Assembly: GCF_025151045.1 (NCBI RefSeq)
Contig: NZ_CP102285.1
Location: 1,922,001 to 1,986,000, forward strand
Source of the DNA: Parabacteroides johnsonii DSM 18315
GTDB lineage: Bacteria > Bacteroidota > Bacteroidia > Bacteroidales > Tannerellaceae
Length of the DNA: 64,000 nt
Reading direction: 5' to 3'
How positions within the stretch are numbered: the first letter of the stretch is position 1; each line of letters starts with the position of its first letter. Of this stretch, positions 8,638 to 16,871 are shown piece after piece. Below the pieces are notes generated by a model. The model searched no databases and had not been told where the DNA came from. It saw only the letters and a list, made by a program, of their open reading frames with translations. The position numbers were made by a program, and so were the translations under genes.

Positions 8638-9579
8638 TTATTTTACGACAGCAGGGCGGATCAACCCTCCACCGATCGAAACCTGGTCTTTGCCAGACAA
8701 AGACATATCAACGATATAGGAGTTTCGCTGGTTCACTTCCGTTTGACTCTTATGGGCATGGAAAATATACCGTAAATTGCCATCCTTGTCGGCAAACGGT
8801 GCCCCGTGGCCGGTTCCGACAAGTTCGTCTACCCTATGCAAAAGCGGGTTTTTACTGTTTTTCTTCCAAGGGCCAAAAGGAGAATCCGACGTGGCATAGC
8901 CGACTGCATAATCCTGGCTCCTGAAATCGTTGGCAGAATAGAGCAGATAATACAAGCCGTCCCGTTTCAGAATGGAAGGACCTTCGGCCACCTTACCAAA
9001 CACCATTTCCCAGGGCTCGACCGCTTCGATGCATTGTGTCAGCGTCTCCTCCTTGATTTCCTTCAGATTATCTTTCAGTTCTGCACACCAAATCACATTA
9101 CCGTTTGTAAAGCGGACAAAATAAAGATAGGCCTTCCCATCCTCATCGAAAAAGACGGATGTATCGATTCCTTTTTCTTCTCGAATCGGCTTCTTTTCAT
9201 CCTGCACGAACGGTCCCAAAGGAGAATCGGACGTGGCAACACAAACGTGCTCCTCTACCGAATAGAACATATAAAACTTCTTGTCCTTCTCCACATAATA
9301 GACTTCCGGTGCCCAAAACCATTTATCCCCGTAAGAGTCTTCTTTACTCAGTGCCAAACGGGAAGAACGCTCCCACGACTTCAAATCTTTAGAACTGTAC
9401 ACCTCGAAACCGTCCGCACGGGATGTTCCATAAGCATAATAGGTATCGTTGTAAAACAGGATATAAGGATCGGCAATCGGCAACACATCCGAAACCGTCT
9501 CTTTCCCTAGGGCAGTCATACTTACCGCAACAACACACAACAGCATCAATAGCATTTTCTTCAACACATTCGTCTTCAT
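8638..9579 (-). CDS. Glycoside hydrolase family 43-like secreted protein
   Basis: The 313-residue protein has a signal peptide ending around VSMTALG. A five-bladed-propeller GH43 pattern follows: PIADPYILFYNDTYYAYGT with the general-base Asp near the start of blade 1, FWAPEVYY, a central GIDTSVFFDEDGKAYLYF with the pKa-modulating Asp, and AEGPSILKRDGLYYLLYSAN with the general-acid Glu. GH43 enzymes cleave arabinose, xylose or galactose linkages in plant polysaccharides. The length is that of a single-domain member. No SusC/SusD genes or other hydrolases adjoin it, so the target sugar is unknown. Its promoter box is at 9626-9633. Confidence 0.88.
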   Translation of the reverse strand: MKTNVLKKMLLMLLCVVAVSMTALGKETVSDVLPIADPYILFYNDTYYAYGTSRADGFEVYSSKDLKSWERSSRLALSKEDSYGDKWFWAPEVYYVEKDKKFYMFYSVEEHVCVATSDSPLGPFVQDEKKPIREEKGIDTSVFFDEDGKAYLYFVRFTNGNVIWCAELKDNLKEIKEETLTQCIEAVEPWEMVFGKVAEGPSILKRDGLYYLLYSANDFRSQDYAVGYATSDSPFGPWKKNSKNPLLHRVDELVGTGHGAPFADKDGNLRYIFHAHKSQTEVNQRNSYIVDMSLSGKDQVSIGGGLIRPAVVK

Positions 9580-9625
9580 AATGTATCCGTTTTATTATTT
9601 GATAATTGAGAATTTCACACCCATG

Positions 9626-9633
9626 CAAAGATA
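9626..9633 (-). promoter_or_regulatory. -7 box of the GH43 gene
   Basis: The minus strand reads TATCTTTG, 47 bases before the start. It is divergent from the rpsP promoter. Confidence 0.6.
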
Positions 9634-9681
9634 ATCAATTATTTTCTTCTCCAATATATTTGTTTTATATATGAAAATCCC

Positions 9682-9689
9682 TATCTTTG
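9682..9689 (+). promoter_or_regulatory. rpsP promoter
   Basis: TATCTTTG with TTTG at 9659-9662 (19-bp spacing) is a near-perfect housekeeping promoter, 39 bases before rpsP. Confidence 0.75.
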
Positions 9690-9728
9690 CACCCGCTAAT
9701 ACAAACAGCTTAAATTAATTATTCAAAC

Positions 9729-10277
9729 ATGGCAACAAAAATTAGATTGCAGAGACACGGTCGTAAAAGCTACGCTTTTTATCAGATCGTAGTCGCAGAC
9801 AGCAGGGCTCCACGTGATGGAAAGTTTATTGAAAGGATAGGTTCTTATAATCCGAACACTAATCCTGCTACAGTAGATTTGAACTTCGAAAGAGCTTTGT
9901 ATTGGTTACAGGTAGGTGCACAACCTACAGATACCACTCGTAACATTCTTTCTCGTGAAGGTGTTTGCTTGAAAAAACACTTATTGGAAGGTGTTAAGAA
10001 GGGTGCATTCGATGAAGCTACTGCTGAAACCAAGTTTCAGGCTTGGTTGAAAAACAAACAGGCTTCTGTTCAGGCTGTAAAGGACAAAGATAGCGAAGCT
10101 GCAAAAGCTGCAGAAAGAGCTCGTCTGGAAGCAGAAAAAGAAGCAAACAAGGCAAAAGCAGAAATCGTAGCTAAAAAGAAAGCAGAATTGGCAGCCGCTG
10201 AAGCTGCTAAGCAAGCTGAAGAAGCAGCTGCTGCCGCTCCGGCAGAAGAAGCTCCTGCAGCAGAAAGCGCTGAATAA
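9729..10277 (+). CDS. rpsP: 30S ribosomal protein S16 with an Ala/Glu/Lys-rich C-terminal tail
   Basis: The first 80 or so residues are a classic S16: [40 protein letters not shown], and later [16 protein letters not shown]16 is a small-subunit assembly protein. The remaining 100 residues are a low-complexity, probably helical tail of Ala, Glu and Lys ending [13 protein letters not shown]; such extended S16 proteins are usual in Bacteroidales, while most bacteria have about 80-90 residues. The codon pattern fits a highly expressed gene. A strong promoter precedes it and a perfect terminator follows, so it is monocistronic. Confidence 0.97.
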   Translation: MATKIRLQRHGRKSYAFYQIVVADSRAPRDGKFIERIGSYNPNTNPATVDLNFERALYWLQVGAQPTDTTRNILSREGVCLKKHLLEGVKKGAFDEATAETKFQAWLKNKQASVQAVKDKDSEAAKAAERARLEAEKEANKAKAEIVAKKKAELAAAEAAKQAEEAAAAAPAEEAPAAESAE

Positions 10278-10297
10278 TTCGAGCTTTGCCAAAATAA

Positions 10298-10336
10298 AAA
10301 GAGGACACCTTTGCAGATGTCCTCTTTTTTATTGTG
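10298..10336 (+). terminator. rpsP terminator
   Basis: AAAGAGGACA and TGTCCTCTTTTTT form a GC-rich stem with a T-run 20 bases after the rpsP stop. It also has A-runs on the left and can serve the convergent thioredoxin gene. Confidence 0.9.
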
Positions 10337-10362
10337 CCTTCTTGCTCCTCTCAAGCAAGATC

Positions 10363-10833
10363 TTATTTTTTCAACAAAAAATTATCTATTTGCTCTACAA
10401 ACTGTTCTTTTGATAAGGCTCCCTGAGCAATCTGAGGTTTACCTGTTTTGGGAATGAACAGCAACGTCGGAATACTCTGTATACCAAATGCCGAAGCCAG
10501 CTCTTTTTCATTATCTACATTTATCTTATAAATAACAATATCATCCTTGTACTGTGCAGCCAGTTCTTTCAGGATCGGAGATACTTTCTTGCAAGGGCCG
10601 CACCAGTCTGCATAAAAGTCAATAATAGCCGGTTTGTTCCCTTCATATACCCATTGAGTCTGATTCTTTTCGTAATTATATACTTTTGACAGAAAGTCCG
10701 CCTTATTCAATACAATCACTTCCCCCTGTGCAGACACCTCTTCCATTTCATTTTTTTCCGGTTTTGCGGACATGGAGCAACTGACCAAAACCAGTGCGAC
10801 CGCAACCATCAATAGACTTTTCAAACTTCTCAT
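10363..10833 (-). CDS. Thioredoxin-fold lipoprotein
   Basis: The 156-residue protein begins with a lipoprotein signal (MRSLKSLLMVAVALVLVSC, Cys 19 lipidated). After a short linker comes a complete thioredoxin domain: AIIDFYADWCGPCKKVSPIL holds the redox-active CGPC motif, and IQSIPTLLFI holds the cis-proline. It should be anchored at the cell envelope facing the periplasm or outside, reducing or exchanging disulfides. Substrates are unknown and no partner DsbD/CcdA-type reductase is nearby. It is convergent with rpsP and shares its terminator. Confidence 0.9.
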   Translation of the reverse strand: MRSLKSLLMVAVALVLVSCSMSAKPEKNEMEEVSAQGEVIVLNKADFLSKVYNYEKNQTQWVYEGNKPAIIDFYADWCGPCKKVSPILKELAAQYKDDIVIYKINVDNEKELASAFGIQSIPTLLFIPKTGKPQIAQGALSKEQFVEQIDNFLLKK

Positions 10834-10978
10834 ATAAAACTTATTACTATTTAATTATTATCACTTACAAAAATAACAATAAAAAGATACAAACGTTTAT
10901 TCTCAGTGGTTAAAAGAAAAAGAATAGAGTGAAAAGAAAAATATTCACAGCCTAATTTGGTTATTCGAAAATAATCAC

Positions 10979-10986
10979 TATCTTTG
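10979..10986 (+). promoter_or_regulatory. Promoter of tRNA-Ser
   Basis: TATCTTTG with TTTG at 10956-10959 (19-bp spacing), 34 bases before tRNA-Ser. Confidence 0.75.
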
Positions 10987-11020
10987 CACCGCAATCAAAA
11001 AAATGTTTGCATAATATATT

Positions 11021-11105
11021 GGAGAGATGGCAGAGTGGTCGATTGCGGCGGTCTTGAAAACCGTTGAACCGAGAGGTTCCGGGGGTTCGAATCCCTCTTT
11101 CTCCG
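11021..11105 (+). tRNA. tRNA-Ser (anticodon TGA), NBU2 insertion target
   Basis: An 85-base type II tRNA: acceptor GGAGAGA pairs with the arm ending TTTCTCC, the anticodon loop CTTGAAA carries TGA, a long variable arm follows, and the T arm is GGGGGTTCGAATCCC. The discriminator base is G; CCA is not encoded. The last 12 bases of the gene form part of the attachment core of the downstream integrated element, which leaves a functional-looking tRNA. Confidence 0.95.
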
Positions 11106-11106
11106 C
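11094..11106 (+). other. Left attachment core (attL)
   Basis: CCTCTTTCTCCGC, at the end of tRNA-Ser. It matches the right core except at one base (T for C at the sixth position). Confidence 0.8.
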
Positions 11107-11136
11107 AACAAACGCTGAAAATCAGCAGATTGCAAA

Positions 11137-11190
11137 ACAAACACCCAGTTTTGCACCCAAGAATGTAAAGTCGGGTGTTTTTGTTTTATT
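11137..11190 (+). terminator. Hairpin inside the left end of the element
   Basis: AACACCC and GGGTGTTTTTG pair around a loop of about 25 bases and end in T-rich sequence. This may terminate tRNA-Ser transcription after insertion. I see nothing else in the rest of the 11107-11432 gap. Confidence 0.5.
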
Positions 11191-11432
11191 TAAGATAATA
11201 CAACCACTACATAATAAAAGAGTAGCGATATTAAAAGAATCCGATGAGAAAAGACTAATATTTATCTATCCATTCACTTTGATTTTTCAGGACTTTACAT
11301 CGTCCTGAAAGTATTTGTTATTGTATTCCAACGTCAGGAGTGGATTATAATACAAGTTTTTTGTGTGGATAGAATTTCGTTTTGCTTAATGTACGAAAGT
11401 ACTTATCTATAAACGCATGAAATATTAGCACA

Positions 11433-12638
11433 ATGAATCATTGGAAATCAACTTTGGCCGTGATAGGAATAGGCCAACTCATATCTATTTTAACAAGTAC
11501 GATTGTTGGCTTCTCCATTATTTTTTGGATTAGCAACGAATTTAAATCCCCGACAGCTTTATCTCTGGCTATTTTAGCTGGATTTTTACCACAATTTGTA
11601 TTAGGCTTGTTTGCCGGGGTCTATGTTGACAGATGGAATCGAAAGAAAACGATGTTTTATTCGGACTTGTTCATCGCGTTCTGTACCCTATGTCTTTTTA
11701 TTGTGATAACCAAGGGTTATAAAGACCTTTCTTTTTTTTATCTATTGACTGCTTGTCGTTCAATAGGCAGTACGTTTCATGCACCTGCTTTACAGGCAAG
11801 CATCCCTCTACTGGTTCCCAAGCACCATCTTGTCAGGGTATCAGGTTTGTACCATTCCATTCAATCCTTCAGTGAGGTGATAGCCCCCGTTGTAGGGGCA
11901 AGCCTCGTTGTTTGGCTTCCCATACAGTATATTCTGCTCATAGATGTGATCGGAGCTGTTGCTGCTTGTCTGACCTTACTTTGTGTCCAGATTCCTTCTC
12001 TTCAAAAAACGAAAGTTCTTCCAGATTTCAAAAAAGAACTGACGGAATGTTGGCATACCTTGCGGCGTACAATGGGCATTTTGCCTTTATTCGTATGCTT
12101 TACGCTGGTGACTTTTGTCCTTATGCCTGTTTTTACGTTATTTCCTTTTATGACGCTTCTGCATTTCAACGGAAACATTTTGCAAATGGGAGTTGTGGAA
12201 ATGGGTTGGGGCTCAGGGGCATTGTTGGGCGGTTTAGTACTTGCCTGTAAGGCTTTGAAAAGCAAGCAAACATTAGTGATGCATACGGCTTATGTGATAT
12301 TGGGATTGTATCTGATTAGCGCCAGTTATTTACCATCAAGCGCATTTATAGGTTTTGTTTGCCTAACATTTACAGGAGGCATAGCCTATTCCATTTACCA
12401 TGCGCTTTTCATCGCTATTATTCAGCAGAACTTGGCTTCGGACATGCTTGGACGGACTTTTTCTCTCATCTTTAGTTTGAGTACCTTTCCATCAATGCTG
12501 GGTATCGTAGCTTCAGGATATTGGGTGGAAGCATGGGGTATCACATCCGTCTTTATGATCAGCGGATGGGTTATCTTTCTGATTGGAGTGGGTGCAAATT
12601 TTATTTCTTCAATCAAGCAGTTGGATAATTACGCATAG
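11433..12638 (+). CDS. mef(En2): MFS macrolide efflux protein Mef(En2)
   Basis: This 401-residue carrier has about 12 membrane segments. The typical Mef start (HWKSTLAVIGIGQLISILTS) is followed by the loop motif GVYVDRWNRKKTM between helices 2 and 3. It would export macrolides by proton antiport. Mef(En2) is the variant recorded on NBU2 immediately upstream of lnu(AN2), exactly as here (24 bases apart, same strand). Low G+C and its codon choice differ from the flanking chromosome. In the literature on NBU2 this gene's contribution to resistance was uncertain. The reading frame is intact; no ribosome-stalling leader was recognised upstream. Confidence 0.9.
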   Translation: MNHWKSTLAVIGIGQLISILTSTIVGFSIIFWISNEFKSPTALSLAILAGFLPQFVLGLFAGVYVDRWNRKKTMFYSDLFIAFCTLCLFIVITKGYKDLSFFYLLTACRSIGSTFHAPALQASIPLLVPKHHLVRVSGLYHSIQSFSEVIAPVVGASLVVWLPIQYILLIDVIGAVAACLTLLCVQIPSLQKTKVLPDFKKELTECWHTLRRTMGILPLFVCFTLVTFVLMPVFTLFPFMTLLHFNGNILQMGVVEMGWGSGALLGGLVLACKALKSKQTLVMHTAYVILGLYLISASYLPSSAFIGFVCLTFTGGIAYSIYHALFIAIIQQNLASDMLGRTFSLIFSLSTFPSMLGIVASGYWVEAWGITSVFMISGWVIFLIGVGANFISSIKQLDNYA

Positions 12639-12662
12639 TATTATTTATTAAAGAATTATTAT

Positions 12663-13175
12663 ATGACAAAGAAAGAACACACTACGATTACAGAGTTATT
12701 TCAAGTTTTGGACTTGTTGGAAAGCCTGGACATGCAGTTTTGGTTGGATGGAGGCTGGGGAGTGGATGTCTTGTACGGACAGCAAACCCGCTTGCATAGA
12801 GATATTGACATTGATTTTGATGCCAATTATACAGACCAACTCCTTGATCTTTTGCAGGAGAGAGGATATCAAATTGAAACAAATTGGTTGCCCACCCGTG
12901 TGGAACTGTATAGCAAAGAATTAGGCTATATTGATATCCATCCTTTTGTCTTGAATGCGGACGGCACTTCCAAACAAGCCGACTTGGATGGAGGCTGGTA
13001 TGAATTTCAACCGGACTATTTTGGAACAGCAGTCTTTGAAGGCAGAAGCATCCCTTGCATTTCTGCAAAAGGGCAACAAGTATTCCATTCGGGCTACGAT
13101 TTAAGAGAGAAGGATATTCACGATTTATCTATAATTAAACAATGTATAACAACAATGAGCCTAACAATTAGATAA
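12663..13175 (+). CDS. lnu(AN2): Lincosamide nucleotidyltransferase Lnu(AN2)
   Basis: The 170-residue enzyme adenylylates lincomycin and clindamycin. It shows the nucleotidyltransferase pattern: FWLDGGWGVDVLYG, then the metal-binding RLHRDIDIDFD, and an HPFVLNADG segment of the Lnu/Lin family. It matches the linAN2 product of NBU2 in length and setting. It lies directly behind the Mef gene and is probably co-transcribed. The frame is complete, so lincosamide resistance is expected if the gene is expressed. Confidence 0.93.
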   Translation: MTKKEHTTITELFQVLDLLESLDMQFWLDGGWGVDVLYGQQTRLHRDIDIDFDANYTDQLLDLLQERGYQIETNWLPTRVELYSKELGYIDIHPFVLNADGTSKQADLDGGWYEFQPDYFGTAVFEGRSIPCISAKGQQVFHSGYDLREKDIHDLSIIKQCITTMSLTIR

Positions 13176-13185
13176 GAACAAGAAA

Positions 13186-13549
13186 ATGACAGAAAAACAA
13201 ATTGTCTGGTATATCTTACTTACAGAAGTAAAGATAGATAGTGACACCCAGTCTGTCACATCCCTGAGTGTAGCTCCATTGGCAGTCTTGCCGGAATTCC
13301 AGCGTAAGGGAATTGGGGGGGATGTTGATTCAGTAAGCCCATCAGAGGGCAGCACTTTTGGGTTACGGCACAGCAGTCGTATTGGGGCATAAAGAGTATT
13401 ATCCTCGATTTGGCTATCGCAAGGCTATCGATTTAGGAATTGAATTTCCTTTCGAAGTCTCTCATGAATATTGCATGGTGGCTGAATTAATACCTGGAGC
13501 TACTGAGAATGTGAAAGGTATGGTTTGTTATCCAACTGACTTTAAATAG
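13186..13549 (+). pseudogene. Decayed GNAT N-acetyltransferase
   Basis: Two frames together encode the acetyl-CoA-binding part of a GNAT enzyme. Frame 1 has LSVAPLAVLPEFQRKGIGG; frame 2 continues AHQRAALLGYGTAVVLG and then HKEYYPRFGYRKA. The breaks are visible. A run of seven G at 13315-13321, where six would keep the frame, shifts it by one, and a TAA at 13334-13336 interrupts the second frame. The N-terminal 50 or so residues expected of this YhbS-like family are also absent upstream. It is therefore a remnant with three lesions, sitting 10 bases after lnu(AN2). Confidence 0.8.
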
Positions 13550-13577
13550 TTTAACAAGTAAAATTCATTATATAACT

Positions 13578-13606
13578 CGGACTGGGTATTTCAATTTCCC
13601 AGTCCG
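13578..13606. terminator. Bidirectional terminator
   Basis: CGGACTGGG and CCCAGTCCG form a 9-bp stem with an 11-base loop between the convergent acetyltransferase remnant and the NTF2-like gene. Confidence 0.75.
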
Positions 13607-13620
13607 TATTCTGATAGTAC

Positions 13621-13974
13621 TTATTCAATTGGAAGATTGTGTTGCTTCAAGAATGAAAGTTTATCCCAATACCCTCTTTGAAAGACGATTTTGTTATCTT
13701 TTACATGAAAAAATCCGCATCCACGAAGTCCAAGAGAGTCTTTCCATTCCATGATAGCCCATTCGCCATCTTCAAAAATATTTTCCACCATACAAACCAT
13801 TTTAGCAGTGGCAAATTCATTCACAAACATTTTGTAGATTGATTCTTTACCAATTATTGGTTCGTTTGCGACTTGATGATTTACTGCATTAGTAGCATAC
13901 AGCTCTGCTATATGATAAGCATCTGCTTTGTTAAAGCAATCTATCCATTTTTCCAAAACTTCTTTAGGCTTCAT
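13621..13974 (-). CDS. NTF2/SnoaL-like fold small protein
   Basis: The 117-residue protein has the usual opening of SnoaL-like cone-fold proteins (PKEVLEKWIDCFNKADAYHIAELYA). It then shows AVNHQV, a central WAIMEWKDS strand, and a C-terminal GCGFFHVKDNKIVFQRGYWDK. Such proteins are either isomerases and hydrolases acting on polyketide-like molecules or binding proteins without catalysis. Nothing here fixes the role. It lies alone between the resistance genes and the mobilization gene of the element. Confidence 0.75.
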   Translation of the reverse strand: MKPKEVLEKWIDCFNKADAYHIAELYATNAVNHQVANEPIIGKESIYKMFVNEFATAKMVCMVENIFEDGEWAIMEWKDSLGLRGCGFFHVKDNKIVFQRGYWDKLSFLKQHNLPIE

Positions 13975-14062
13975 TTTTTATAAATTCTTAGGATTTTGAT
14001 TCTGTAATAAAAACAATCTGTTTGGATGCATAGATACTTGATTTTATTAATAATAGGCTATT

Positions 14063-15466
14063 CTATATTCTAAATCCTCTGGATTTTTGCTCTCTCTGCA
14101 CCGAGTTACGTAGATTCTGCTGTAACTTTTCCCATTGTTCCTTAAACCATTGTACTATGGGTTGTCGGTTTATGGTCAGCATAAGCTTACCACTATCCAT
14201 CGGATGTTTCTCAACCCTAAAAATATCATTCTTGATGTCAAATTTCCACCTGTGTTCTTCGGAATAAATTTTGCCACTACATTGTATGGATTCTTTCTTT
14301 GTCAAGAGGTTTTCTATCATGTCTTTGGTAAACCCGATAACAGCGCATAATTTTTCCATTCTCAACATCTCTTTGAACATGGGAAACCATTTGTGGGCTT
14401 TTTCAAGCAAGGTGCTCAATCGTGATATTTCCTTGTCTTTGGCTTCAAGTTCTTGATTATGTATTCTTTGAAGATTACGAATTTGTCTGCTATGCTGTTC
14501 CTGTATTTGTTGTATCTGAATTTTTAATTCATCAGTAGCTTTGTCCCGTTTGGTAATTTCCTGATGTAGCTGCTCGATGTGATGTTCCAGTTCTTTCAGC
14601 TTACCGCTTCCGAAAAGAGAACCTACACCGCTTGCTATGGCGGTAGCAGCATTGGTGGCTGTTTTCTTTAGTTTGTCCGTGCGTATCTCTGCTTTTACCT
14701 GTTTGAGTTCCTGTTCGGCAAGGCTTACTTGTTGTTCCTTGTGTCGCTTGGTTTCCTCTATACGTTGCAGTTCGGCTTTCTGCTTCTCAATGATGAAATC
14801 ATTTCGTTCCAGATGCTCTTTACCTGTGACAGCTTTTGCCTGTCCACGTTCCATCAGGAGAATATCGGAAGCAAGGGTCTGCATGGTTGCCATATCCTCG
14901 TCATTGAGCTTTCGGCTCTTTCCAGTTTCATGGTTCATCCAGTCGAATACGACATGAGCATGATAATTTGGTTTGAACCATCTGTTACCGACTTTGAAAC
15001 TCTCCCTGTCTTCCGCTTCCGGCTGACCGCTAAGCCAATGTCCCTCGTCCTTGTGCAGGAAGATCTGGAGGGGAGTGATGCCCCAGCGTCTCCGGCACTC
15101 CTCGCCAAACTTGCGAACATCTGCCAGTGTCGTGTCCGGTCTGATGAGCAACACGCCCTCACGGATTGGCGAGCATCCAGCCACCTTGGTAATTTTCCCG
15201 TTCTTGCCTTTGCGTTCACGCTCCTTCTCCTGCATCGCACGGCCTGTCTTTTCCTTGACCATCCGCTTGATGTAGTCATAGTGCGCCTGCAGATCGGGAT
15301 TACCGAAGCCCGGGTTTATCCACTGCTCGTTACCGGCAGTCAGTTCGGGCACGATGTAGATTTGAGACTTGCCGATATTGCGCATGTACTCGGCAGTTCT
15401 CCGGTTATGAGCCCCACTTGATGTGACTCTGCAGGGCTTGATATGTATGCTTGATTTTGTTGCCAT
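14063..15466 (-). CDS. mobN2: MobV-type relaxase of NBU2 (MobN2)
   Basis: The enzyme nicks the element at its transfer origin and pilots the strand into a recipient with helper conjugation machinery. Starting at the ATG at 15466 (MATKSSIHIKPCRVTSSGAHNR), it has 467 residues. The N-terminal Pre/Mob domain shows HNRRTAEYMRN, the metal-binding NYHAHVVFDW (HxH) and HLERND. From about residue 210 a long coiled coil follows, rich in Glu, Lys and Gln. The frame stays open 19 codons further upstream, but that part does not look like the family. The putative oriT lies just upstream. Confidence 0.9.
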   Translation of the reverse strand: MATKSSIHIKPCRVTSSGAHNRRTAEYMRNIGKSQIYIVPELTAGNEQWINPGFGNPDLQAHYDYIKRMVKEKTGRAMQEKERERKGKNGKITKVAGCSPIREGVLLIRPDTTLADVRKFGEECRRRWGITPLQIFLHKDEGHWLSGQPEAEDRESFKVGNRWFKPNYHAHVVFDWMNHETGKSRKLNDEDMATMQTLASDILLMERGQAKAVTGKEHLERNDFIIEKQKAELQRIEETKRHKEQQVSLAEQELKQVKAEIRTDKLKKTATNAATAIASGVGSLFGSGKLKELEHHIEQLHQEITKRDKATDELKIQIQQIQEQHSRQIRNLQRIHNQELEAKDKEISRLSTLLEKAHKWFPMFKEMLRMEKLCAVIGFTKDMIENLLTKKESIQCSGKIYSEEHRWKFDIKNDIFRVEKHPMDSGKLMLTINRQPIVQWFKEQWEKLQQNLRNSVQREQKSRGFRI

Positions 15467-15566
15467 ATTCTTAAATTTTGATTCTGGTTGTCTGACTAAA
15501 GTTGTTAGCTGATGTCCGCTCATAGCCGCACAGGGTTCTTAGGGGTGTAACCCATAAGCGGAGATT

Positions 15567-15697
15567 GCAAAGAGAGGGTCACTCTTTGCTCGGGGTTCTC
15601 AGGGGAGAAACGCCCTGAGTGGGTTCTTAGGGTAAAGCCCTAATCCCCTCGGGAGAGCCCACAACTACGTAAGCGAAGCGTGTAGTTATAGTGGGCT
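15567..15697. other. Putative origin of transfer: four successive inverted repeats
   Basis: Four stem-loops occur in 131 bp between the relaxase and primase genes. They are GCAAAGAG/CTCTTTGC (15567-15589), CTCAGGG/CCCTGAG (15598-15619), TTAGGG/CCCTAA (15627-15643), and AGCCCACAACTAC pairing with GTAGTTATAGTGGGCT (15656-15697). In the related NBU1 element, oriT lies just upstream of the mobilization gene. The nick site is not identified. Confidence 0.6.
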
Positions 15698-16655
15698 ATA
15701 ACCGGAAGCCTTTCGGTTTCTTGGATAGCGTGTCATTTCTCTTTCTGACGGATTGCATTTGTTCTTTTCCATCAGCCATGCGCTTCTGCAAATACTCGTT
15801 CAGGTCTTTGCATCCGCAGTAGATTTGGGAAGCGTCCCGTATATGCCGGGTGCTGTCGTATTCCTTGCGGATTTGCTGCAAGGCTTCCATTCCTGCACGG
15901 TCATTGTCAAGAAAGCAGTGGATGCGCTCATAACTTCCCAATGGGTAGAGTGCCTTGGAAACATTGGTGACAGAGTTCAGCACCATGTAATCCTGCCTGT
16001 CGAAATCGGGGTATTGCGGACAGCTTTCAAGCCGCAGGGTAAGAAAGGAAAGGTAGTCCATAAATCCCTCAAAAACGTAACATGCACTCCTTGGCTTTCC
16101 TGACTGTCTGATATGGGATATTTCTTTTGGTGCGATACATCCCTTGAAATATCGGTTGCGGATTTCATAACCTCCAGATATGTTTGGAAAGGCTATGGCG
16201 AAATACCGTTTGCCGTTGTGGGTGAAACGGGCTTCTTTACATTCTCTTTTCGCCAGTGCCGTGTTTATCCCTCTTTCCTGTAGATAGGCAAGCAGGGCAG
16301 GAGAAGTCAACTGTACAATGTCCAACTCCTGAAAACTCGGTTCGGAAAATGACTGCTTGCCAAAAGAGAAAGACACGGGATGTATGTGTGGTGTCTGTTC
16401 CTCGATTTTCTGTAGAAGATAAGGTACATAGTCGGAACAGTAAAGTTCCTGTGCCAGTGCAATGATATTTCCACCTTTACCAATTGCAAAATCATACCAT
16501 TGGTTGCGCTCGATATTCACTTTGAACGAGGGCTCTGTCTCTTCCCGTAACGGGGATTTATACCACAGGTTGATACCTTGCTGCTTGACGGGAGAATGTC
16601 CCAAACTGTACAGAAAATCCGCTATCCTGATTTGTTTTGCTGTTTGTATATCCAT
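15696..16655 (-). CDS. prmN2: DNA primase with CHC2-like and Toprim regions (PrmN2)
   Basis: The 319-residue protein begins with the CHC2-like zinc-domain region of bacterial primases (IADFLYSLGHSPVKQQGINLW, then SPLREETEPSFKVN and WYDFAIGKGGNII). The metal-binding cysteines are mostly replaced, as in many mobile-element primases. A Toprim-type half follows with ACYVFEGFMDYLSFL (the catalytic Glu) and IHCFLDNDRAGMEA (DxD-like acidic pair). NBU elements encode such a protein between the mob and integrase modules. It would synthesise primers for replacement-strand synthesis or copying of the excised circle. Confidence 0.85.
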   Translation of the reverse strand: MDIQTAKQIRIADFLYSLGHSPVKQQGINLWYKSPLREETEPSFKVNIERNQWYDFAIGKGGNIIALAQELYCSDYVPYLLQKIEEQTPHIHPVSFSFGKQSFSEPSFQELDIVQLTSPALLAYLQERGINTALAKRECKEARFTHNGKRYFAIAFPNISGGYEIRNRYFKGCIAPKEISHIRQSGKPRSACYVFEGFMDYLSFLTLRLESCPQYPDFDRQDYMVLNSVTNVSKALYPLGSYERIHCFLDNDRAGMEALQQIRKEYDSTRHIRDASQIYCGCKDLNEYLQKRMADGKEQMQSVRKRNDTLSKKPKGFRL

Positions 16656-16734
16656 AATAAGATGAGTGTTTGAATAATGGTTGGAATATTTATTTCTCTT
16701 TTCGCCCGTACCTTTTTATGAAGTACGGTCTGTA

Positions 16735-16858
16735 TAATCACTTCACTTTATTTTCGTATATATAGAATACGGTAATAAAGTGAAGCGGTTTTACATTCTC
16801 TGCAACCGCTTCGCTTTATCCTTAATATATAGACCTGCCGAATAAAGTGAAGTGATTA
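16735..16858. repeat. Nested inverted repeats (iteron-like) between primase and RepA-like genes
   Basis: An outer 18-bp perfect inverted pair, TAATCACTTCACTTTATT (16735-16752) and its complement (16841-16858), encloses an inner 16-bp pair with one mismatch. The inner pair is ATAAAGTGAAGCGGTT (16775-16790) and AACCGCTTCGCTTTAT (16804-16819). The shared unit AATAAAGTGAAG thus occurs four times. Its place beside replication genes suggests an origin or an operator. Confidence 0.75.
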
Positions 16859-16871
16859 CAAGTTAGACGGT

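Noticed and set aside
11027-11308. 93-codon frame at tRNA-Ser
   Set aside because: It begins inside the tRNA gene and runs through the attachment core and a hairpin; it is an accidental frame.
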